Assembly: GCF_024172085.1 (NCBI RefSeq)
Contig: NZ_JAMZDZ010000001.1
Location: 7,254,001 to 7,318,000, forward strand
From: Hamadaea flava
GTDB lineage: Bacteria; Actinomycetota; Actinomycetes; Mycobacteriales; Micromonosporaceae
Reading direction: 5' to 3'
DNA length: 64,000 bases
Shown here: positions 1-8,614 of the stretch, piece after piece
How positions within the stretch are numbered: position 1 is the first letter of the stretch
Layout: the number at the start of each line of letters is the position of its first letter
Made by a program: the position numbers and the translations under genes
The notes under the pieces: model-generated
The model's database searches: none
What the model was told of the DNA's origin: nothing
What the model saw: only the letters and a program-made list of their open reading frames with translations

Positions 1-2786
1 CCGTTGAGCGAGCCGGCCTCGGCGGCCGGTACGCCGACCTGATGGAAGAGCTGGACCGCCTGGCGAAACCGTTCGGACGCCGCCGGGGCGTCCCCGAGGC
101 GCAGGAGCAACATCCCCAGTTTGTCCAGCGTGTGCGCTTCCACGATCGGGGTGCTCAGTTCGTGGAGGATGACCAGCGAGGCATCGAAGTGGTCCGCGGC
201 CGCCGCGAGATCTCCGAGTCTGGTCTCGATGACCCCGAGATTGGTCAGCGCGTTCGCCTGGAACCGCCGCGCGTCGAGGTCCCGGAACCGCCTCAGCGCC
301 TCGCGCTGGTGCTCGCCCGCCTCGGCGTACCGGCCGTGTTGTTGCAGGAGGACGGCCAGATTGTTGAACGCGATCGCCTCGCCGAGCGCGTCGTCCGCTT
401 TGGTCGCGACGGCGATCGCCTCGCGTGTCTGTGCCATCGACTCCGCACCGCGGCCGAGGTGACTCAGCGCCACGCCGAGGCCGAGGTACGCCAAAGTCTC
501 GGCGAGTGGGTCGCCGGCTCGGCGAGCGTGGGCGAGCGAACCCTGCTGGCACTCGAGGGCCAGGTCGACCTGACTCATCCGGCTGTAGGCCGCCCCGAGC
601 AGCCGCAATGCGTGCGCCAGCGCGCTCGGGTCGTCGGTCCCCTCCGCCGAGCGCCGGGCCTGGTCGCCGAGCGCGATCGCCTCGGTGAGATGAGTGTCGA
701 TCAGATACCGATGCACGATCCGGGCGAGGGCGACCACGTACGAGTACTTGCCGCAGGCGGCGACGTGGGCGGCGACGGCGATCAGGCAGAAGCGTTCGGC
801 GTCGAGCCAGGCACCGGCCGCATCCGGTGTCGTCAGGTCTGGAATCGTTGCGCTGGAAGGGATTCGTGGTGGTCGGTGGGATGCTTCGGCCGGGTGCAGG
901 CAGTCCATCGCGGCCGTCGCAGCCGCCCGATAGAAGTCGAGCAACCGTCCCGTGGCGTTCTCCCGTTCGTCCCGGGTGAGGTGGAGGTTCGCCAGGCTTC
1001 CGGCGTACGCGCGCAGCAGATCGTGCAAGCCGTAGCGGTTGGGCGCCGATCGGTGCACCAGGTGCGCCCGGGCGAGGACGGCGAGGTTCTGGCGCGCCTG
1101 GTCGATGGGCACACCGGTCAGCGCGGCGACGGCGTACGGGTCGATGTCGGGTCCGGGATGCAGCCCGAGCAGTCGAAACGTTTCGAGCGCAGCCGTGGGC
1201 AGGTGATGGATCGACCACGAGAAGACCTCGCGCACTGCGGCGTACGGGTCGCCCCCGGGATCGAGCAGGTCGAGCCGGGATTGCCGATCGGTCAGCTCCG
1301 CGTTGAGTTCGGCGAGCGTGCTGTCGGGCCGGGAGACGGCCAGCTCCGCCGCGACCCGCAGGGCCAGCGACAACCGCGCGCACTGCTCGGCGAGCAGGGC
1401 GGTGGCTACCGGTTCCTCCTCCGCTCGGCGGCCGATGAGGCGGTTCAGCAGGTCGACCGCTTCGGTGATCGTCAGCAGTCCAAGATCCAGCCGGTACGCC
1501 CCGTCCACCGCGACCAGTCCGGCCAGGCTGTCCCGGCTGGTGACCACGACCAGACACGAGCCCGAACCTGGCAGCAGCGACCGGACCTGCCGTACGCCCG
1601 CGGCGTTGTCCAGCACGATCAGCATCCGCTTGCCGGCGACCTCGCTGCGGAATCGCGCAGCCCGATCGTCCTCCGCGAGCGGGACGTTGTGGCTGGTCAG
1701 ACCGAGCGCGGTGAGGAAACGGGCGAGGGCGTCGCCGGTGGCCATCGGCTGCTCGGGGTCATAACCACGCAGATTCACATAGAGCTGGCCATCCGGGAAC
1801 CTGGCGCGTACGCGGTGCGCCCAGTGCACGGCCAGCGTGGTCTTGCCGACGCCGGCGGTGCCACCGATCACGGCGATCTTCATCGCCTGCTCCGGTACGC
1901 CGCCCTCGGGGCTCAGGAACGTGTCGAGCCGGTCCAGTTCGGCCGCTCGTCCGGTAAATCCGGCGACGTCCGCCGGGAGCTGCGCCGGCACAACCGCAGG
2001 CACGACCGCCGAGGCGACTTGCGTGCGTTCGCGGGATGTCTCCGGTTCGCCGCGGATCAGCCGCGGGTCCTGGTTGAGGATGCGTTGGTGGAGTTCGCGG
2101 AGGACGGGTCCGGGCTCGCTGCCGATGTCGTCGACGAGGCGCTGGCGCAGGGCTCGGTAATGGGCCAGGGCGTCGGCCTGGCGTCCGGCGGCGTAGAGGG
2201 CGAGCAGGTGTTGCCCGGCCAGCCGTTCGTCGAGGGGGTGGTCGTTCGACGCCGCGGTGAGGCCGGCCAGCACGATGGCGTGGTCGCCGGTGCGGAGCAG
2301 CAGGTCGTTGCGATCGAGGACGGCTGCCCAGCGTTCACGTTCGAGTCCGGCGGCGATCGCGTCCAGCCAGTCGCTGTCGACGTCGTCGAACGGCGTACCG
2401 CGCCACAGATCGAGCGCCCCGCGCCAGAGCCCGGCGGCGACGGCGTCATCGGCCGATCGCGCCCCGGCGACGAGTTTGCGGAACCGGTGCAGGTCGACGG
2501 TTTCCGGATCGGCGTCGAGCAGGTACCCTCGGCCGCGCCGGGCCAACGCCGGGCCGTCGGCCGCTTCCAGCGCGGTACGCAGCCGCGACAGGTAGGTGTG
2601 CAACGTCTGCCGGGACCGCTGCGGCGGCCGCTCACCCCAGACCCGGTCGATGAGCTGCTCCGGCGTCGCCGCTATCCCGGGTTCGACCAGCAGGGTCGCC
2701 AGAACCGTACGCTGCCGGGTTGGTCCTAACTCGACAGCTCCGCCGATTCCATAGGCCACCACCGGGCCCAAGACGCCGAACCGCAA
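1..2786 (-). CDS. AfsR/SARP-family transcriptional regulator (3' end outside window)
   Basis: This is a SARP-type regulator: an N-terminal winged-helix plus BTAD region (about residues 1-245), an NB-ARC-like ATPase and a C-terminal TPR region. The start is a TTG at 2786 with an AAGGGGA ribosome site just upstream; no in-frame ATG lies near it. The protein opens LRFGVLGPVVAYG, typical of the family. The Walker A motif GGTAGVGKTTLA sits near residue 305 and LIVLDNAAG follows. The TPR part is still open at the window edge, so about 928 codons are seen. It lies 58 bases behind the FMN-split-barrel gene on the same strand and may belong to the operon that starts with the MarR-like gene. Such proteins usually activate secondary-metabolite or transport genes; the target here is unknown. 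Confidence 0.88.
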   Translation of the reverse strand, partial: MRFGVLGPVVAYGIGGAVELGPTRQRTVLATLLVEPGIAATPEQLIDRVWGERPPQRSRQTLHTYLSRLRTALEAADGPALARRGRGYLLDADPETVDLHRFRKLVAGARSADDAVAAGLWRGALDLWRGTPFDDVDSDWLDAIAAGLERERWAAVLDRNDLLLRTGDHAIVLAGLTAASNDHPLDERLAGQHLLALYAAGRQADALAHYRALRQRLVDDIGSEPGPVLRELHQRILNQDPRLIRGEPETSRERTQVASAVVPAVVPAQLPADVAGFTGRAAELDRLDTFLSPEGGVPEQAMKIAVIGGTAGVGKTTLAVHWAHRVRARFPDGQLYVNLRGYDPEQPMATGDALARFLTALGLTSHNVPLAEDDRAARFRSEVAGKRMLIVLDNAAGVRQVRSLLPGSGSCLVVVTSRDSLAGLVAVDGAYRLDLGLLTITEAVDLLNRLIGRRAEEEPVATALLAEQCARLSLALRVAAELAVSRPDSTLAELNAELTDRQSRLDLLDPGGDPYAAVREVFSWSIHHLPTAALETFRLLGLHPGPDIDPYAVAALTGVPIDQARQNLAVLARAHLVHRSAPNRYGLHDLLRAYAGSLANLHLTRDERENATGRLLDFYRAAATAAMDCLHPAEASHRPPRIPSSATIPDLTTPDAAGAWLDAERFCLIAVAAHVAACGKYSYVVALARIVHRYLIDTHLTEAIALGDQARRSAEGTDDPSALAHALRLLGAAYSRMSQVDLALECQQGSLAHARRAGDPLAETLAYLGLGVALSHLGRGAESMAQTREAIAVATKADDALGEAIAFNNLAVLLQQHGRYAEAGEHQREALRRFRDLDARRFQANALTNLGVIETRLGDLAAAADHFDASLVILHELSTPIVEAHTLDKLGMLLLRLGDAPAASERFRQAVQLFHQVGVPAAEAGSLN

Positions 2787-2844
2787 GACGTCCCCTTCCC
2801 GCCCGGGACTGCGGGCGTTCGCGGTACACCGTAGGCGATGGCCG

Positions 2845-3363
2845 CTACGCCGGGAGGAGCTTGGCGACGTCGGGGGCGAACACGGTCATCCAATGCGGAT
2901 GGAGCCGGTAGTAGACGACCTCCTCGTCCCAGTCGAAGGCGTCCGCGCCGTAGAAGTCCTGGAAGTACGCCAGCAACTCCGGCCAGTCGGCGGCCGGTTC
3001 ACCGTCGGCCGGGTTGAGGATCTCGACCGTGCCATGGGTGAAGACACCCAGGTCCTCGCCGCGCATGTGCGCGACGCTGGCCGCCGGGCGGGCGGCGAGG
3101 TGGCGGGCCTTGGCGGCCGTCCGGGCGGTGCCGAAGTGCCACCTGCCGTGCAGGAAATGCCCGTCCGCGCCGCTGATCCGGGGTTCGCCGGTAGCGGTGA
3201 CGGTGGACAGCGCGAGCGTGCACATGCCGGTCAGGATCTGGGTGAGCTGCGCTGCGGTGATGGTGCGGCCGACGACGATCGAGCGCAGGTGCGCGGTGGA
3301 TCCCGCGAGCGACCGGTCGAGCAGGGCCTGCAGTTCGTCGAGCTCTTCGGCGGTTTCGCGCAT
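2845..3363 (-). CDS. Pyridoxamine 5'-phosphate oxidase-like FMN/split-barrel protein
   Basis: A 172-residue protein with the look of the PNPOx-like split-barrel family, which binds FMN or F420. The segment LALSTVTATGEPRISGADG is the typical first strand pair, and an RTAAKARHLAARPAASVAHM stretch resembles the FMN-phosphate region. I chose the ATG at 3363 because the family alignment starts near there; a GTG at 3387 would add eight residues, and neither start has a clear ribosome site. The gene is third in a minus-strand run after the MarR-like regulator and the hydrolase, with a 37-base gap before it. The substrate is unknown. Confidence 0.8.
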   Translation of the reverse strand: MRETAEELDELQALLDRSLAGSTAHLRSIVVGRTITAAQLTQILTGMCTLALSTVTATGEPRISGADGHFLHGRWHFGTARTAAKARHLAARPAASVAHMRGEDLGVFTHGTVEILNPADGEPAADWPELLAYFQDFYGADAFDWDEEVVYYRLHPHWMTVFAPDVAKLLPA

Positions 3364-3400
3364 CAAGCCACTGTATCCGCAGCTCACTGGTACGCCGGGT

Positions 3401-4189
3401 TCACTCCACCGTGGCGTCCACGGTCGCGTACAGGTCGCGGACGGTCTGCGCGACGGCCGGGGAGTCCTTGCTGAGGATCTTGCTGTGGTTGCTCGCGACC
3501 TTCGTGCTCACCTGGAGATTCGGGTTGGCGGCGAGGATCGGGTCGAGCACCTTGCGGCCCTCGTCCATCTCGCCGCCGCTGGTCCCGAGACTGTCGCCGC
3601 TGGCGAGGACGAACCACACCGGGACGGTCAGGCGTTCGAGCACCGGTTTGCTCCCGGCGGCGATCTCGTTCAGCTCGATGTTGATGTCGGCGTGCTGGTC
3701 GGCGCTCATCCGCGCGCCGAGGCCGAACCGGGCGGCGATCGGCAGGAAGAAGCGCATCTTGCGGAACAGCTTGCGGATCTGGGCCCGGCCTTCCTCGCCG
3801 GTGATCCCGACGGGGAACGCGTCCACGATCACGGCTCCCACCATGCGGTCCGGGTGGCGGTCGGCCCAATGCCAGGCGAGGATGCCGCCGTAGGACCAGC
3901 CGACCAGCAGCGGCCGGTCGACGCCCCGGGCGGTCAGGACTGCGTCCAGGTCCCGGACGGCTCCTTCGAAGGAGTAGTCCGCCGATCGCTTGGACTTGCC
4001 GCGGGCGCGTTCGTCGTACGCGATGTGCCGGTAGCCGTCGCCGAGGCCGGCGATGACGCGCCGCCAGTGCGACTGGTCGGCGTACGCGCCGTTGAGGTAG
4101 ACGATCGGCCGGCCGGGTCCGCCGGTGTCGGTCACGTAGAGGGCGGTGTCGTCGACCGGCACCAAGCCGGTGAAAGTGTTCTGGGACAT
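3401..4189 (-). CDS. Alpha/beta-fold hydrolase
   Basis: A 262-residue alpha/beta hydrolase. The nucleophile elbow is GWSYGG (around residue 100), VIVDAFPVG follows, and the likely catalytic histidine is in ASNHSKIL near the C-terminus. The oxyanion-side strand reads IVYLNGAYADQSHW. The ATG at 4189 has an AAAGGGA ribosome site. It starts 22 bases after the MarR-like gene ends, so the two are probably co-transcribed and the hydrolase is probably under its control. No lid or signal peptide is visible, so the protein is probably cytoplasmic. The substrate cannot be told from sequence. Confidence 0.88.
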   Translation of the reverse strand: MSQNTFTGLVPVDDTALYVTDTGGPGRPIVYLNGAYADQSHWRRVIAGLGDGYRHIAYDERARGKSKRSADYSFEGAVRDLDAVLTARGVDRPLLVGWSYGGILAWHWADRHPDRMVGAVIVDAFPVGITGEEGRAQIRKLFRKMRFFLPIAARFGLGARMSADQHADINIELNEIAAGSKPVLERLTVPVWFVLASGDSLGTSGGEMDEGRKVLDPILAANPNLQVSTKVASNHSKILSKDSPAVAQTVRDLYATVDATVE

Positions 4190-4211
4190 GGCTTTCCCTT
4201 TCCGGCGATCA

Positions 4212-4715
4212 CTAGGGACGGCGGGGGATGTCCGGGAGCGTGCCGTCGGCGCGCAGCTTCTCGCGGTGGGCGCGCCAGTCCGCTTCCAGTTGCGGCAGCC
4301 GCGTCACGAGGAAGTCGGCGAAGGCCCGCCACTCCAGCAGCGCCGCTTTGCGTTCGATGGGAGCGTCGGCGAGCAGTGCCAGACCTTCGCGCGCCAGCGC
4401 CGCCTGTTCGTGGAACTCGGTCACGTCGAATCCGGTCGACCGGGGAGCGTCCAGATCGAGGCGGACGCGGTCCATCCGCTCGCCCGCGGCTCGCGAGCGA
4501 TGAATGAGGCCGAGCGTCTCCAGCGTGCTGATCGCGCCGGTGATCGCGCTGCGGCTGGCCAGCAGCGCGTCGGCCAGCTCCGCGATGCTCGGCTCGCTCG
4601 GATGCCGGATCACCAGGTAACCGAGCAGCCGGCCGACCATCGGCGCCATGCCGTAGCGGCGGGCGTAGAAGCGGCCGATGTGGTCGGCGAAAGTGATCTC
4701 AGCGTCGGTCGCCAT
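4212..4715 (-). CDS. MarR/GbsR-like winged-helix transcriptional regulator
   Basis: A 167-residue winged-helix regulator. The helix-turn-helix region is roughly residues 35-85: IAELADALLASRSAITGA is the recognition part, followed by LGLIHRSRAAGERMDRVRL as the wing. This layout, with a C-terminal helical dimer region, fits the GbsR-like branch of MarR. I place the start at the ATG at 4715 (MATDAEIT). A start at 4751 would lie inside the palindrome at 4735-4770 and add a Cys-rich, non-family stretch. The gene heads a run with the hydrolase, FMN protein and SARP regulator. The palindrome begins 19 bases before the ATG, which suggests autoregulation. Confidence 0.85.
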   Translation of the reverse strand: MATDAEITFADHIGRFYARRYGMAPMVGRLLGYLVIRHPSEPSIAELADALLASRSAITGAISTLETLGLIHRSRAAGERMDRVRLDLDAPRSTGFDVTEFHEQAALAREGLALLADAPIERKAALLEWRAFADFLVTRLPQLEADWRAHREKLRADGTLPDIPRRP

Positions 4716-4734
4716 ACGAACGAAATTACAGTCA

Positions 4735-4770
4735 CATCTGAGATAACACAAATTTGTGTCATCTCAGATG
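4735..4770. promoter_or_regulatory. 36-bp near-perfect palindrome, probable operator of the MarR-like gene
   Basis: Two 18-base arms centred at 4752/4753 match at 17 of 18 positions (the one mismatch pairs 4745 with 4760). The outer half reads CATCTGAGAT and the centre is CACAAATTTGTG. The block is AT-rich inside very GC-rich DNA. It sits 19 bases upstream of the regulator ATG and touches the stop codon of the phosphatase-like gene on the other side. AT-richness and perfect two-fold symmetry fit a dimer-bound operator better than a terminator. Confidence 0.75.
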
Positions 4771-4771
4771 C

Positions 4772-5203
4772 CTACTGGGGGAAGCGCTCGACGAAGCGGC
4801 GCTGCCACGGCGTCTCGACCGCCCTCGGCGAGTAACGCTCGCGGACGAACGCGACGGCTTCCTTCCCGGGTACGCCGTCCAGCACGGCCAGGCAGGCCAA
4901 GGCGGTGCCGGTGCGACCGAAGCCGCCACCGCAGGCGATCTCGACGCGCTCGGTGGCGCTGCGGATCCAGGCTTCTCGCAAGGCTTCGCGAGCGTCGTCG
5001 CGATCGGCGGGTAGCCAGAAGTCCGGCCAGCGGATCCAGTGCCGGGGCCACGAAGTCGGCGGCGGCTCATGGCCCACCAGGTAGAGCGCGAAATCCGGCG
5101 GCGGCCCCGGCGGGAGTGGGCGACGCAGGCCACGGCCGCGGATCAGCCTTCCGGAAGGCAGGCGTAGTACGCCGTCGACGCTGGGCTCCCAGGTGTCGAG
5201 CAC
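4772..5203 (-). CDS. Protein-tyrosine-phosphatase-like protein
   Basis: A small protein (143 residues from a GTG at 5203) with the phosphatase loop CGGGFGRTGT, which satisfies C-x5-R. The residue before the cysteine is Ala, not the usual His, as in a group of compact actinobacterial tyrosine-phosphatase-like proteins. A general-acid loop may lie in the WPRHWIRWPDFWLP region. I chose the GTG at 5203 (VLDTWEPSVDG) because an ATG at 5281 would overlap the divergent TetR start and adds low-quality sequence. It runs divergently from tetR with 76 bases between them, so it may share that operator. Confidence 0.72.
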   Translation of the reverse strand: MLDTWEPSVDGVLRLPSGRLIRGRGLRRPLPPGPPPDFALYLVGHEPPPTSWPRHWIRWPDFWLPADRDDAREALREAWIRSATERVEIACGGGFGRTGTALACLAVLDGVPGKEAVAFVRERYSPRAVETPWQRRFVERFPQ

Positions 5204-5222
5204 GCGGGCAGCGTACCGCCCG

Positions 5223-5264
5223 AAAAATCTGCGTGGCACGCATCTTTGCGGGACGCGCAGTTTT
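5223..5264. promoter_or_regulatory. Nested inverted repeats between tetR-like gene and phosphatase gene
   Basis: The 76-base divergent gap holds a perfect short palindrome, TGCGTGGCACGCA (5230-5242). A looser outer dyad joins AAAA-TCTGCG at the left to CGCAG-TTTT at the right. The TetR-like regulator that starts at 5280 is the natural candidate to bind here. This is position-based inference. Confidence 0.5.
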
Positions 5265-5279
5265 GTGTACGCTAGTCGC

Positions 5280-5894
5280 ATGGGCCTCCGCGAACAGAAG
5301 AAGCAGGCGACCAGAGCTGCGCTCAGCTGGGCGGCGATTCAGCTTGCGGTCGAGCGGGGCTTCGACAACGTCCTCGTGGAAGACATCGCTACCGCGGCCG
5401 GGGTGTCCCCGCGTACCTTCAACAACTACTTCTCCAGCAAGGCTGAGGCGGTCGCGGCACGGCATCTGGACCGCTCGGTCAAGTTGGCCGACGATCTGCG
5501 TGACCGGCCCACCGACGAGCCACTGTGGACATCCATCCGCCAGGCGTTGCTGGCGCAGCTCGAACCGGGCCCGGAGGTCGTCGAGCACCCGGTCGGCGAT
5601 CGAGACCGATGGGCGGCCGGTGTCACCGCGCTGATGACGACGCCGTCGATGCAGGCCGAGATTCTGCGTGCGGGCTCGCTCGCCGAGGCCGAGATCGCCG
5701 CCGCCATCGCCCAGCGCACCGGGACCGTCATCGGCCGTGACCTCTATCCGAGTCTGGTCGCGGCCGTCGTCAACGCCACGAACAACGCGTGTCAGCAGCA
5801 CTACATCCGTAACGACGCCAAAGTCGACGTCAAACGCGTGATGAGCGAGGCGCTCGACCTGGTCGAGGCGGGCCTGCCCGAGCCCAGCGCCTGA
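5280..5894 (+). CDS. TetR-family transcriptional regulator
   Basis: A 204-residue TetR regulator. The N-terminal helix-turn-helix is clear: ATRAALSWAAIQLAVERGF, then VEDIATAAGVSPRTFNNYF and SSKAEAVA (residues about 10-58). The C-terminal ligand and dimer domain is helical and not diagnostic. The ATG at 5280 gives the standard family N-terminus MGLREQKKQATR. The FAD monooxygenase follows 83 bases downstream on the same strand, separated by a small hairpin, and is a likely regulated neighbour, probably with the divergent phosphatase gene. Confidence 0.9.
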   Translation: MGLREQKKQATRAALSWAAIQLAVERGFDNVLVEDIATAAGVSPRTFNNYFSSKAEAVAARHLDRSVKLADDLRDRPTDEPLWTSIRQALLAQLEPGPEVVEHPVGDRDRWAAGVTALMTTPSMQAEILRAGSLAEAEIAAAIAQRTGTVIGRDLYPSLVAAVVNATNNACQQHYIRNDAKVDVKRVMSEALDLVEAGLPEPSA

Positions 5895-5924
5895 TCATCG
5901 GCGCCTGACCACTCCATCCCACCA

Positions 5925-5944
5925 CCCGTCGACTGCTCGACGGG
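5925..5944 (+). terminator. Small perfect hairpin between tetR-like gene and monooxygenase
   Basis: Eight-base arms CCCGTCGA and TCGACGGG flank the loop CTGC. There is no U-run. It could be a weak terminator, a processing site or an operator half. Confidence 0.35.
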
Positions 5945-5977
5945 CGATCCCTCCTACCCGTGAACGGGAGATTTGTC

Positions 5978-7465
5978 ATGGAAGATGTCATTATCGTGGG
6001 CGCCGGGCCCAACGGGCTCATGCTGGCCTGCGAGCTGGCCCTGGCCGGCGTACGCCCGATCGTGGTGGAGAAGCTGACCGAGCAGCGCACCGAACAACGC
6101 GCCAACGGCATGGTCGGCCAGATCGTGCGCATGATGGACCGGCGCGGGCTCTTCGAGCGCCTGGCCGGCACCCCCGGACCGCCCCGCCCCGCGCCGCACT
6201 TCATGTTCGCCGCGTACCCGATGCCGTTCGGCGAGCTGCCCGACAGTCCGGTCTATGTCCAGCTGGTGCCGCAGGCCAAGGTCGAGCAGGTGCTCGCCGA
6301 GCGGGCCACCGAACTGGGCGTGGAGATCCGCCGAGGGTTCGACCTGGTCGGACTGTCGCCATCGGACGACGCGGTCACGGCCCGGTTCGACGGTCCGGCC
6401 GGGCCGGTCGAGCTGACCGGGCGCTATCTGGTCGGCGCGGACGGCGGTCACAGCGCGACCCGCAAACTCGCCGGCATCGGCTTCCCCGGGATCACCAACG
6501 ACCGGACGGTCAGCCGGACCGCGCACGTCGGCGTACCGGCGGAGTTCCGCGACCCGGGCGGCGGGCTGAGGGTGCCGGGCTACGGGGTGATCCCGGCGTT
6601 CCTGCACACCCGGACGGAGCACGGCATGGTCTCGTTCGCGGCGTTCCCGGACGGCCGGGTGATGCTCAGCGTCTCCGAGCAGGCCGACGTCGACGAGTCC
6701 CGCCCGATGGGCTTCGCCGAGCTGACGGCGGCGTTCCGCCGGGTGGTGGGCGCGGACGCGCCGGTCGAGGAACTGCCCACGCCGGGCATGATGCGCCGCG
6801 TCGTCGGCGGCAACACCCGGCTCGCCGAGCGGTACCGGCAGGGGCGGGTGTTCCTGGTCGGCGACGCCGCGCACGTGCACTCCGCGATCGGCGGCAACGG
6901 GCTCAACCTCGGTCTGCAGGACTCGATCAACCTGGCCTGGAAACTGGCCGGCGAGCTGCACGGCTGGGCGCCGGCCGGGCTGCTGGACACCTACGAGTCC
7001 GAGCGCCGCCCGGCGGCGGCGAAGGTGACCACGCAGACCACCGCGCAGGGCGTACTCGTGAGCCCGGGGCCGGAGATCACCGCGCTGCGTACGGTGTTCG
7101 GCGAGCTGTTGCGGGAGCCGGGTGTGCTGCAGCGCATCGCCGACCTCATCTCCGGGGCGGACATCCGGTACGCCGACATGGGCGCCTGGGCGCCGGACCT
7201 CACCGTCGACGGCCGCCGCCTGGCCGAGCTGACCCGGCAGGGCCGGCCGCTGCTGCTCGACCTGACCGCCGACGGGCATCTGGCCGCGGCCGCCGGACCG
7301 TGGCGCGACCGAGTCGACGTCGTCACCGGGACGAGCGCCGACACCAAGGCGACCGGCCTGCTGCTACGGCCGGACTGCTACGTGGCCTGGGAGTCGAGCG
7401 ACGCCCAGCCGGATGTCGCGGCGTTGCGGGCCGCGTTGGCCCGATGGTTCGGCCCCGGGGCCTGA
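5978..7465 (+). CDS. FAD-dependent aromatic-ring-type monooxygenase
   Basis: A 495-residue class A flavoprotein monooxygenase. The FAD motifs are in order: GAGPNGLMLACELALAG near the N-terminus, the DG motif YLVGADGGHSATRKL in the middle, and FLVGDAAHVHSAIGGNGLN for the GD motif. These enzymes use NAD(P)H and O2 to hydroxylate aromatic or polyketide-like substrates. I chose the ATG at 5978 (MEDVIIVGAG), which has CGGGAG upstream; an earlier GTG at 5960 is possible. It resembles the Rox-type gene at 20.6 kb but lacks that protein's close match to known Rox, so the substrate stays open. It is likely regulated by the upstream TetR protein. Confidence 0.88.
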   Translation: MEDVIIVGAGPNGLMLACELALAGVRPIVVEKLTEQRTEQRANGMVGQIVRMMDRRGLFERLAGTPGPPRPAPHFMFAAYPMPFGELPDSPVYVQLVPQAKVEQVLAERATELGVEIRRGFDLVGLSPSDDAVTARFDGPAGPVELTGRYLVGADGGHSATRKLAGIGFPGITNDRTVSRTAHVGVPAEFRDPGGGLRVPGYGVIPAFLHTRTEHGMVSFAAFPDGRVMLSVSEQADVDESRPMGFAELTAAFRRVVGADAPVEELPTPGMMRRVVGGNTRLAERYRQGRVFLVGDAAHVHSAIGGNGLNLGLQDSINLAWKLAGELHGWAPAGLLDTYESERRPAAAKVTTQTTAQGVLVSPGPEITALRTVFGELLREPGVLQRIADLISGADIRYADMGAWAPDLTVDGRRLAELTRQGRPLLLDLTADGHLAAAAGPWRDRVDVVTGTSADTKATGLLLRPDCYVAWESSDAQPDVAALRAALARWFGPGA

Positions 7466-7479
7466 GCCGTCCATGATCG

Positions 7480-7514
7480 GCGGGCTTCGAGGTGCCGTGC
7501 GCCCCGAAGCCCGC
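7480..7514 (+). terminator. Hairpin terminator after the monooxygenase
   Basis: Perfect 10-base arms GCGGGCTTCG and CGAAGCCCGC enclose a 15-base loop, starting 14 bases after the stop. There is no U-tract, as is common in high-GC actinobacteria. Confidence 0.65.
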
Positions 7515-7611
7515 TGGTCAGAAACCCGTGCCGGCGAATCCGTAACCAAGATCACGAGTTCGCGGATGGGCTAGGGCGGCCGGACAGATCCGCTGAAATG
7601 GGGAGTCACTC

Positions 7612-8592
7612 GTGCCCGACCACACCACCGCGTCCTTCCACTTCCTGCCCGGCGACGGCGAGGAGCTTGACCGAGTGCTGGCCTTGTCGTCGAGTGAGCC
7701 GGTGTGGCGGCTGCCCGCCGACCGCTACCGGGCCGAGGCCGCCGAACGCCAATACCGTCCGGAGTGGACCTGGGTGGCCGAGGACGGCGACGGCCGGCTC
7801 CTGGCGCGGGCGCTCTGGTGGGGTCAAAGCGACAGCGCCCAGCCACTGGCGCTGGACTGCCTGTCGGTCGTCGACGAAGTCCCGGCCGCCGAGCGCGCGA
7901 CCCTCGCGGCTGCCTTGCTCAGTGCCGGGCACCAGGCGTTCCGGGACGCCGGGGCAGCGGCCCCACCGCTGTACAACCTCATGCAGCTGCCCGGCGGCTG
8001 GCGCGCCGACGACGCGTACGCGAGCGCGGTCGCCTGGCGGCGGGAGGCCGCACAGCTGGCCGGACTGACGGTCGAGGTGCAACGGCTCCAGTTCGAGTGG
8101 ACGCCGGACGCCGGCCTGCCCGACGCGCCCGAACGACTGGAGTTCCGGCCGGAGCCGGACGACGAGGTGTTCCTGGCCGCGATGCTGCGCGTCGCCGAAG
8201 GCACGCTCGACGCGCATACCCTCGAAAGCGAACAGTCTCAGGGCGCGGAATCCACCGCCCGGGAATCGCTGGCCTTCTACCTCGATCGGCCCGGCCTGCG
8301 GGAATGGTGGCGGCTCGCGTACACGCCGGACGGCGCGCTGGCCGGGCTGGCCATCCCCTCGGCGACGCCCTACCACCGCAACGTCGGGTACCTGGGCGTC
8401 GTCCCGGAACTGCGCGGCCGTGGCTACGTCACGGAGATCCTGGCCGCGATCACCCGGTTCCACGCCGCAGCCGGAGCCGAGCGCGTCACCGCGACGACCG
8501 ATCTGGCCAACCGCCCGATGGCCGCCGCGTTCGAGCGGGCGGGCTACCGCAACACCGAGGTGCGCCTGATCTTCTCCGCCCCGATCGCCTGA
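7612..8592 (+). CDS. GNAT-family N-acetyltransferase, two-domain size
   Basis: A 326-residue protein with the acetyl-CoA motif of the GNAT fold near the C-terminus: VGYLGVVPELRGRGYVTEIL (R-x-x-G-x-G-Y), then TTDLANRPMAAAFERAGY, the usual last alpha-beta unit. The N-terminal half (about residues 1-150) looks like a second, degenerate GNAT-like domain, because the length is about twice a single domain. The start is a GTG at 7612 with GGGAG ahead of it. The gene stands alone and converges on the nucleotidyltransferase gene with 22 bases between stops. The acceptor substrate is unknown. Confidence 0.85.
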   Translation: MPDHTTASFHFLPGDGEELDRVLALSSSEPVWRLPADRYRAEAAERQYRPEWTWVAEDGDGRLLARALWWGQSDSAQPLALDCLSVVDEVPAAERATLAAALLSAGHQAFRDAGAAAPPLYNLMQLPGGWRADDAYASAVAWRREAAQLAGLTVEVQRLQFEWTPDAGLPDAPERLEFRPEPDDEVFLAAMLRVAEGTLDAHTLESEQSQGAESTARESLAFYLDRPGLREWWRLAYTPDGALAGLAIPSATPYHRNVGYLGVVPELRGRGYVTEILAAITRFHAAAGAERVTATTDLANRPMAAAFERAGYRNTEVRLIFSAPIA

Positions 8593-8614
8593 GCCTCCGG
8601 CGCGCGCCTGCTGA

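Noticed and set aside
42-2729. A very long plus-strand frame opposite the SARP regulator
   Set aside because: It lacks any domain and follows the third-position GC pattern of the minus-strand gene, which has clear BTAD, ATPase and TPR motifs. It is an antisense shadow, as are the long frames opposite the RND, GH87 and secreted-protein genes.
4735-4770. The long palindrome as a transcription terminator for the phosphatase-like gene
   Set aside because: It is AT-rich with full two-fold symmetry and almost no loop; an operator is a better reading, although a terminator role in addition is not excluded.
5978-7465. A second rox gene
   Set aside because: It is the same flavoprotein class but lacks the close Rox-type matches around [12 protein letters not shown] and DGHVAWVGD. 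The substrate cannot be assigned.
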